Source: JALZBN01 sp035525375
GTDB taxonomy: Bacteria > Actinomycetota > Acidimicrobiia > Acidimicrobiales > AC-14
Length of the DNA: 16,867 nt
Assembly (NCBI GenBank): GCA_035525375.1
Contig: DATLEI010000033.1
Span: forward strand, 1-16,867
Direction: 5' to 3'
Part shown: in pieces, positions 4,739-9,980 of the stretch
How positions within the stretch are numbered: the stretch's first letter is position 1
Layout: every line of letters starts with the position of its first letter
Notes under the pieces: generated by a model
The model's database searches: none
What the model saw: the letters and a program-made list of their open reading frames with translations, nothing else
Told to the model about the DNA's origin: nothing
Program-made: the position numbers and the translations under genes

Positions 4739-7429
4739 TTAACGAGACTCCGAACGTGGGTCGGCGCCTCTGGTGGCCAATGTCGTTTCGAGCGCCTGCA
4801 CCCGGCGTAGGACGTTCTCGGCCATTTGCACCGTGCGCTGCTGGATATTGCGCGCCTCGCCCATTGCCTGCTGACTCAGCGTCACCTTGGACTTGAGCCC
4901 CTCGAGCTGTTGCTGGGCTTCTTGGACCTCCTTCGGCAACCATGCCAACTGGCTCAATCGGCTCTCGCTGCGACTCAGCGCCTCCTCCAACGACACCATC
5001 CTGTCGAGTACGGACTGGGCCGCCTGTACGGCGCGTTTCTCGACCGCGTTCACCGAGTTGGCGTTGGCAGAAGCCACCTCGCCGAGTTGGTCAGGAATGG
5101 ATTCGAGCGGATCCACCCGTTGAGCCAGCTTGCTCACCTCCTCAGCCACCTCCCGTAAGCCAGTGTCATGGGCCCCGCTTCGCCCCACGACGCGCTCGAG
5201 GTTGTCCTGAAGTCGGTCGAGCTGACCAGGCAGAGCGTCGAGGGAAGCCAGCTTCGCCTCAACCGGCGCGACTTGGTTGGCCAGTACTTGCCCGGCTTGC
5301 TCCATCTCCCGCCGGACGGTCCGTCGCAACGACTGGATATCGGCATTGAGGGACTCGATGGGGCCCAACCGAGCGTCGAGAGCCGAGATCTGTTCGCCAA
5401 GGGTGGCTACCGCCTGGATTTGGTCTCGCGTTTCAACATTCACTCGTTCGAGTTCCTTGCGCAGGATCCGCCGTATGGCCCCGTCGCGCGCCTCTGAATC
5501 GCCGGCCAAGCGCTCGGCATCCTGCCGCACGCTTCGGCGTACTGCCTCGATGTCGTGGGAGACGCTGTCGAGTGAGCTGAGCTTGGACTCCAGAGCCCCG
5601 AGCCGTGCTTCGACGGTGCCCATGTGCTCCGTCACCTGCTCGCGGGCCCGAGCGTCATTGGCGGCGCGCTCAAGCTGGTTGCGGACGTTTCGCTTGATGG
5701 CCTGGGTCTCATCTGGGAGTGACTCGAGCGGTCCGAGCCGGGCTTCGACACTGCCGAGCTTCTCGGACAGTTGCGACACTGCCTTGTCGCGGGCCTGAGC
5801 GCGGGCCCCGGCCTTGTCGAGTTGCTCTTGCACGGAGCGCCGCAATGCCTGGGCCTCGGCCGGCAGCGTCTCGAGCGAACGCAGGCGCTGTTCGAGGACC
5901 CCGGCACGCTCCGACACCCCCGCAACGCTCCGCCCTTGGGCTTTCGACTCGGCCGCCGCCTGCTTCAGTCGCTCGACTAGCTCCTGCCTGATCAAGTCGA
6001 CATTTGCAGGAAGAGCCTCAAGGGGGGCCAACCGGCCTTCCAGAACGACCATGGCCTCGGCGACGCCCGCCAGAGTCTGGTCGTGGCGCTCGGTTTCCGC
6101 GGCGGCGCGCTCGGTCTGCTGTCGCACCTCCTGACGGATGGACTGGGCGTCGGCGACAAGGGCCTCGAGGGACTTCAGACGAGACTCGAACCCACCGATC
6201 TGCTCGGCGTTGGCCGCGATTGAGCTCTCATGCCGTTGCGAGTCGCCCGCCAAGGACTCATAGGCGCTCAGTCGCGACTGGACGGCGCGGACGTGGTCGA
6301 TCGTGTCGGCAATGAGTTCCGCATGACGCTGCGTCTCACCGGCCAAGCCCTCGTACGCGCTCAGGCGGGAGTGAACCATACGGAGTTGATCGGCCGTGCC
6401 GGTGATCAGCTCGTCGTGGCGCTGCGACTCGTTCGCCAGGTACTCGTAGGACGCGAGCTGTGACTTGAACATCGCCAGCTGATCGACGGCGCCGGCGATG
6501 AGGTCGTCGTGACGCTGATATTCGGTGCCAGCCTGGTCGAGGCTGGCCCGCAGCGCTTGCACATCGGACACGAGCCCTTCAAGGGAACGAACCTGGGCGC
6601 CGAGTACGGCGATCTGGCCCGACATCCCCTGGCGGCTGGCGAGCAGGTCGTCGGAGACGCCGTCGAGGCGGTAACGAAGATCACCAATAGACCCCTCCAG
6701 CCCGTTGAGCTGCCGCGTCACGGCTGCCTGAACACCCTCGTTGGCTGCGGCGACCGTATTCACGACCCAGTCGAGCTCCGAGCGCAGATCCTGAAGGGCG
6801 GGAAGGACACTTGGGGACGGCGCGCGCGTCTCGGCCACCTGACCCGGCGTCGCAGGCGGTCGCCCTGGCGGGGCGGCCTGCGGACGAGACTGGGGCGGCG
6901 CGTACGGGGCGAGTAGGGCTGGCGCGGGAGCCACCGATTCGGCGCCCGGCTGTGGCTCAGCGACCTGCGGCGCCGCCGATGGTGGAGTCGTCGGGGCCGC
7001 AACCGGCTGGGGCGAAGGCGATACAGGCGGCGTGCGGGCTACCGCCGGAGCCTCGAGAGGGGGCGCCGGAGAAGCCATCGGAGGGGCCGGGGCTGGAGCG
7101 GCCGTAGGGGTGTTGGGAGGGGCCGCGGCTGGAGCGACCGTAGAGGTTTTCAGAGGGGCGGCCGCGGCGCCATTGGTGGGCTGGGCCGGGCGCATGGCAG
7201 GCCGGGACCCTCCGGGCGGAAGTCGCACCAGGGGCACCGCAACCGGATTCACCTTCCGCGCGCCACGCTGCCAGACCTTCGGGCAATCGGTGAACCGGCC
7301 CTCGCAAACCGCCCCACACTTCTCACACGCGCATGATTTCGAACCGGCGACCATGGGCGCGTTGCACCCTTTGCAGATCTCAGAGCCGAACTCGTAGCAC
7401 CACCCCACGACCGCTGATTCTACGCCCAT
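4739..7429 (-). CDS. Zinc-ribbon / Pro-Ala linker / long repeat coiled-coil protein, function unknown
   Basis: I do not recognise a named family. The 896-residue product has three parts. The head holds eight cysteines, at 11, 19, 22, 33, 35, 38, 42 and 49, with CxxC and CxC spacing like a zinc ribbon, and there is no cysteine afterwards. Residues about 62-210 are rich in Pro and Ala. Residues about 212-890 are heptad-like coiled coil containing repeats. No signal peptide or membrane segment is seen, so it is probably cytoplasmic. The start is uncertain: the ATG at 7429 follows AGGAAG by 9 bp, while in-frame starts at 7450 and 7504 would add 7 or 25 residues, and the latter would overlap the divergent kinase gene. 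Long actinobacterial coiled-coil scaffold proteins (Scy, FilP, DivIVA types) are a loose analogy only. Divergence from the Wzz/BY-kinase gene suggests, but does not prove, a link to exopolysaccharide or cell-pole organisation. Confidence 0.8.
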   Translation of the reverse strand: MGVESAVVGWCYEFGSEICKGCNAPMVAGSKSCACEKCGAVCEGRFTDCPKVWQRGARKVNPVAVPLVRLPPGGSRPAMRPAQPTNGAAAAPLKTSTVAPAAAPPNTPTAAPAPAPPMASPAPPLEAPAVARTPPVSPSPQPVAAPTTPPSAAPQVAEPQPGAESVAPAPALLAPYAPPQSRPQAAPPGRPPATPGQVAETRAPSPSVLPALQDLRSELDWVVNTVAAANEGVQAAVTRQLNGLEGSIGDLRYRLDGVSDDLLASRQGMSGQIAVLGAQVRSLEGLVSDVQALRASLDQAGTEYQRHDDLIAGAVDQLAMFKSQLASYEYLANESQRHDELITGTADQLRMVHSRLSAYEGLAGETQRHAELIADTIDHVRAVQSRLSAYESLAGDSQRHESSIAANAEQIGGFESRLKSLEALVADAQSIRQEVRQQTERAAAETERHDQTLAGVAEAMVVLEGRLAPLEALPANVDLIRQELVERLKQAAAESKAQGRSVAGVSERAGVLEQRLRSLETLPAEAQALRRSVQEQLDKAGARAQARDKAVSQLSEKLGSVEARLGPLESLPDETQAIKRNVRNQLERAANDARAREQVTEHMGTVEARLGALESKLSSLDSVSHDIEAVRRSVRQDAERLAGDSEARDGAIRRILRKELERVNVETRDQIQAVATLGEQISALDARLGPIESLNADIQSLRRTVRREMEQAGQVLANQVAPVEAKLASLDALPGQLDRLQDNLERVVGRSGAHDTGLREVAEEVSKLAQRVDPLESIPDQLGEVASANANSVNAVEKRAVQAAQSVLDRMVSLEEALSRSESRLSQLAWLPKEVQEAQQQLEGLKSKVTLSQQAMGEARNIQQRTVQMAENVLRRVQALETTLATRGADPRSESR
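5078..6139 (-). repeat. 49-residue coiled-coil repeats in the coiled-coil gene
   Basis: Residues about 431-784 are built from units starting [IL][RK][RQ]xVxxxxE and ending in LExRLxxLEsLPxxxxx. Three full consecutive units of exactly 49 residues (seven heptads) begin at residues 431, 480 and 529. A 52-residue unit begins at 578. A partial unit precedes a further 49-residue unit at about 652, and shorter ones of 39 and 45 residues follow. The units are diverged at DNA level, so this is old protein-level duplication. Confidence 0.75.
6146..6517 (-). repeat. Four 31-residue (93-bp) repeats in the coiled-coil gene
   Basis: QRH-beginning units start at residues 305, 336, 367 and 398, exactly 31 residues apart. 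The consensus is QRHxELIAxxxDQLrxxxSRLsAYExLAxxs. The period is not a multiple of seven, unlike the 49-residue units that follow, so this section probably has a different coiled-coil pitch or alternates helices and turns. Confidence 0.8.
7081..7152 (-). repeat. Two tandem 36-bp repeats in the Pro/Ala linker
   Basis: Positions 7081-7116 and 7117-7152 are near-identical 36-bp units, and the start of a third lies at 7153. They encode 12-residue Pro/Ala/Thr-rich units of the linker in the coiled-coil protein. Their DNA similarity points to recent expansion compared with the coiled-coil repeats. Confidence 0.7.
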
Positions 7430-7452
7430 CACGTGCAGCTTCCTCGCCATTC

Positions 7453-7487
7453 TTAATGCCCGAGGACGGGCGAAGTACCATGCGGCA
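7453..7487 (+). promoter_or_regulatory. Candidate leaderless promoter and inverted repeat before the Wzz/BY-kinase gene
   Basis: A -10-like TACCAT (7476-7481) is followed by six bases and the ATG at 7488. The -35 region 17 bp upstream, TTAATG (7453-7458), is weak. Between them lies the inverted repeat GCCCG-AGGA-CGGGC (7458-7471), placed where a repressor or regulator could bind. No Shine-Dalgarno sequence precedes the ATG. The 58-bp divergent space also has to hold any promoter of the minus-strand coiled-coil gene; none is clear. Confidence 0.4.
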
Positions 7488-9173
7488 ATGCCCGACGGCG
7501 TCAATGACGAAGCCGAATTTCAGGTTCGGGACTACGTCCTTGTTGTGTGGCGACGGCGATGGATCGTCTTCGTTGCCGTCGTCCTCACCGTCGCGTCGGC
7601 TCTCGTGGTGTCATCTCGGCAGGTCGCCGTCTACTCGGCAAGCGCCGACTTCCTGCTCCAGCCCCGAATCACTGACTCCATTTTTGGCGTGAGCAACGAC
7701 GCAACTCCCGGCGCGAGCAGTACCCAGACCTTCATCGAGACCGAGATCCAGGTGCTCGAGAGCCAGCCAGTTCGCGAGGCAGTCGCCAGTCAACTCAAGC
7801 GCGACACCCTCCCACCTGTTTCCGCCAGCGCTATCGGTGACAGTCGAGCGATCCGGGTGAGCGCGGAAAGCACCGACCCCGTGCTCGCAGCCAGCACGGT
7901 GAACGCCTACATCGACAAGGACATCGAGTTCCGTCGCCAGCAGCAGGGCGACGATCTGAACGCCGCCAAAGCGCAGCTTCAGCCGAGGATCGCGGCCTTA
8001 CAGGCCGACATCGACGCGCTGAATGCCCAGATCGGTCGGGCCCCCAGTTTGCAGGCGGAGACCATCAAGGCGACGTTGGGACCCCGCCTTGATGCCCTCG
8101 TCAACCAGCAGTCGGAGTTGAAGCGCACCCTTGACACGGTGACGCTCCAAGCTGGTGTCAACACGGGAAGTGCGACTGTCCTTCGCGCGGCGACGGTCCC
8201 GACCGGACCGGTCAAGCCCCGACTCAACCGCACGGCTCTAGTCGCCACCTTCGTTGGATTGTTTCTCGGTATCGCCATGGCCCTCGTCGCCGATCAGCTC
8301 GACGACACTGTCAAGACCCGGCACGACGTCGAGCATGCTGCCGGTTCCACTGTTCCTCTGCTGGCGATGATTCCGCTGTCACGCTCAACCCGCCCGGGCG
8401 AGATCGTGGCCCTGACGAGGTCGAATTCTCCCGACGCGGAGGCCTACCGAAGTCTGCGCACCTCCGTGCAGTACCACGGGGTCGACCACTCGATCGGTTG
8501 CCTACAGGTCACGAGCCCGGCGGCGAGCGACGGCAAGACAACAACGGCCGTCAACCTCGCGGTTGTACTCGCTCAGTCGGGCCTTCGCATGGTTGTCGTC
8601 GACTGCGACTTGCGCCGGCCGTCGATCCATCGCTTCTTCGGTCTCTCTTCGGAGGTAGGGCTGACATCCGTCGTCGTCGGCCGGGCGACTTTGTCGGCCG
8701 CTCTGCAGCCGGTTCCCGGGGTCCCCAACCTGAGCGTCCTCACGTCGGGACCGCTCCCCCACAATCCTGCGGACTTCGTCTCTTCTCGCCGGGTCGGTGA
8801 GGTGCTGGCCTCTCTACGAGCCGAAGGGGCGACGGTCATGATCGACTGCCCACCGCTCCTACCTGTCACCGACGCGAGCATCATGGCATCAAGGGCCGAC
8901 GCGACCCTGCTCGTCGTGTCGGCAGGTGTCACTTCACGCAAGCAGCTCAAGCGGGCGGTAGAGCTGCTCCGCCAGGTCGGGGCGCCTCTTGCGGGGACGG
9001 TCTTCAACCGGGTCACGTCCGGAGGCGCGGGTTACGAGTACGGATATGCCTATTACGGGCGCGAGGGCGGTGGCGGCGGCGGTGGCCGCAACGGCGGGGG
9101 TGGTGGCGGTGGCGGTCGTACTCCGAAAACGGCGGCCGAGCCGGCGCGGGCACTGTTCGGGGGAGACGAATAG
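7488..9173 (+). CDS. Wzz-type polysaccharide chain-length regulator fused to BY-kinase
   Basis: This 561-residue inner-membrane protein combines a Wzz/co-polymerase part with a cytoplasmic bacterial tyrosine autokinase that controls polymer length and export. TM1 is at about 25-42, an extracytoplasmic region with coiled-coil character (about 150-222) follows, then a proline-rich VPTGPVKP motif (237-244) and TM2 (about 249-268). The kinase has EAYRSLRT (318-325), Walker A SPAASDGKTTT (343-353), Walker A' VVVDCDLRRP (369-378) and Walker B VMIDCPP (450-456). A tyrosine cluster at 516, 518, 520, 522 and 523 is the likely autophosphorylation tail. Unusually, the tail continues into seven and then eight consecutive glycines (527-533, 536-543). 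The ATG at 7488 lacks a ribosome binding site and is probably leaderless. A cognate Wzx, Wzy or phosphatase gene is not in the window. Confidence 0.92.
   Translation: MPDGVNDEAEFQVRDYVLVVWRRRWIVFVAVVLTVASALVVSSRQVAVYSASADFLLQPRITDSIFGVSNDATPGASSTQTFIETEIQVLESQPVREAVASQLKRDTLPPVSASAIGDSRAIRVSAESTDPVLAASTVNAYIDKDIEFRRQQQGDDLNAAKAQLQPRIAALQADIDALNAQIGRAPSLQAETIKATLGPRLDALVNQQSELKRTLDTVTLQAGVNTGSATVLRAATVPTGPVKPRLNRTALVATFVGLFLGIAMALVADQLDDTVKTRHDVEHAAGSTVPLLAMIPLSRSTRPGEIVALTRSNSPDAEAYRSLRTSVQYHGVDHSIGCLQVTSPAASDGKTTTAVNLAVVLAQSGLRMVVVDCDLRRPSIHRFFGLSSEVGLTSVVVGRATLSAALQPVPGVPNLSVLTSGPLPHNPADFVSSRRVGEVLASLRAEGATVMIDCPPLLPVTDASIMASRADATLLVVSAGVTSRKQLKRAVELLRQVGAPLAGTVFNRVTSGGAGYEYGYAYYGREGGGGGGGRNGGGGGGGGRTPKTAAEPARALFGGDE
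9066..9116 (+). repeat. Poly-glycine (GGN) tract in the BY-kinase tail
   Basis: The run of GGN codons encodes seven glycines, Arg-Asn, then eight glycines directly after the tyrosine cluster. The third codon position varies (C, T, G), so it is not a pure trinucleotide repeat, but slippage could change its length. Confidence 0.85.
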
Positions 9174-9204
9174 CGGATTACGGCTGGATCGATGATTGGT
9201 GCCC

Positions 9205-9279
9205 ATGACTACGGTAGAGTCTCCGGAGCGGCTATTTCGTGGACAGGGCGTGGCTGGGCCCAATAGGAGCAGGGCGTGA
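9205..9279 (+). CDS. Possible 24-residue upstream ORF
   Basis: ATG at 9205 opens a 24-codon frame (MTTVESPERLFRGQGVAGPN and four more residues). It ends in TGA at 9277-9279 and overlaps the ATG of the next gene as TGATG, the same junction seen between ilvB and ilvN. No Shine-Dalgarno sequence precedes it, and third-position GC is only about 60 percent, lower than in neighbouring genes. It could be a coupling peptide or chance. I do not recognise the sequence. Confidence 0.2.
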   Translation: MTTVESPERLFRGQGVAGPNRSRA

Positions 9280-9728
9280 TGCGAAGAGTTTTGGCGGTGG
9301 TGATTCTCCTGGCGGCTTGGAGTGGCGTCGCGCACGCGCAACCCGATTATCCGCCGACCTCGAGCACGCTGCCCGGCGGCGGCGGCGGCGGTGGCGGTGG
9401 CGGTGGCGGCGGTGGTGCCACCACCACGGCGCCCAGGGTTACAACCACGGTCGCCGGTGTCACCACAACGACGGCGCGGCCCGGTGTCACCACCACGACC
9501 CTGCCGCCGGGTGTGACCACGACTGCGGCGTCCGCGACCACCACGACCCGTACGCCAGGTGCGACCGGTCAGGCGGCACCTCCGGCTGCCAAAGGCCGAG
9601 GCGGGGTCCTTTCGCTCACCGGCACGGGCCTAATCCTCCCGCTCGTGGTCGTCGGCTTGGGTCTTGTGCTGCTCGGGGCCGAGCTGCTCGCAGTCGCGCG
9701 GCGACGCCGCATCGTGGGCAACTCCTAA
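9276..9728 (+). CDS. Small secreted Gly/Thr-rich protein with C-terminal wall or membrane anchor
   Basis: The 150-residue product has a signal peptide (positive MMRR, hydrophobic 5-18, likely cleavage after AHA at 19-21). Fourteen consecutive glycines follow (34-47), then a Thr-rich stalk with GVTTTT-like units about every 10 residues (about 48-90). The end is LSLTG (112-116), a hydrophobic segment (about 117-140) and ARRRR. That end resembles a sortase signal (LPxTG/LAxTG-like motif, membrane span, positive tail), although the motif departs from both consensus forms, so a plain transmembrane anchor is possible. The start may be GTG at 9276 or ATG at 9279; AGGAG at 9265-9269 serves either. 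It lies 102 bp after the kinase gene on the same strand and may be cotranscribed. Function is unknown; a cell-surface stalk protein is inferred. Confidence 0.75.
   Translation: MMRRVLAVVILLAAWSGVAHAQPDYPPTSSTLPGGGGGGGGGGGGGGATTTAPRVTTTVAGVTTTTARPGVTTTTLPPGVTTTAASATTTTRTPGATGQAAPPAAKGRGGVLSLTGTGLILPLVVVGLGLVLLGAELLAVARRRRIVGNS
9375..9416 (+). repeat. Fourteen-codon poly-glycine tract
   Basis: GGC and GGT codons run without interruption for 14 codons immediately after the signal peptide region of the small surface protein. This is the second long glycine run within 350 bp; the first is in the tail of the neighbouring kinase. Confidence 0.9.
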
Positions 9729-9755
9729 CCCGCCGCGTCCCCCATCGAGCTGTAG

Positions 9756-9974
9756 GTGAGGCACCAGCGCTGGCCGTATTACGTCGTCGTGGTCGTGTGC
9801 GCCGTCGCGCTCGGTGCGCTGATCGCCGTATCGGCATACGGCGGCACGAAGCCTCCTGGCCTGGTGAGTGTCCCCACCCCGACGACCACGTCGACGACCG
9901 TTGTCGTCGCGCCGACAAGCGAAGCGCCGCCATCGACGCTCACGACGGGTCGAACATCGACGACATCACGCTGA
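9756..9974 (+). CDS. Small single-pass membrane protein with Thr/Ser/Pro-rich tail
   Basis: The 72-residue product starts at GTG 9756 with RHQRWPYY, followed by one hydrophobic segment (about 8-28) and a tail rich in Thr, Ser, Val and Pro (PTPTTTSTTVVV and later STLTTGRTSTTSR). The positive N-terminus predicts the tail outside the cell. It lies 27 bp after the surface protein gene and has the same style of Thr-rich stalk, suggesting one transcription unit. The ribosome binding site is weak (a GAG 6 bp before the GTG). Codon third positions are strongly GC, which supports a real gene. No family is recognised. The gene ends 6 bp before the convergent minus-strand gene. Confidence 0.6.
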   Translation: MRHQRWPYYVVVVVCAVALGALIAVSAYGGTKPPGLVSVPTPTTTSTTVVVAPTSEAPPSTLTTGRTSTTSR

Positions 9975-9980
9975 GGGGGC

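Noticed and set aside
6146..6517. 93-bp periodic repeats as a possible CRISPR-like or non-coding array
   Set aside because: The units are in frame, diverged at DNA level and conserved at protein level, so they are protein repeats.
7430..7504. Longer N-terminus of the coiled-coil protein from the ATG at 7504
   Set aside because: It would overlap the start of the divergent kinase gene and its promoter. The ATG at 7429 has AGGAAG at a suitable distance and sits just ahead of the cysteine head.
9196..9220. TTGGTG and TAGAGT as a promoter for the small surface protein gene
   Set aside because: TAGAGT (9215-9220) is a fair -10, but the only good -35 is 13 bp away, too short. I could not support a better one at 16-18 bp.
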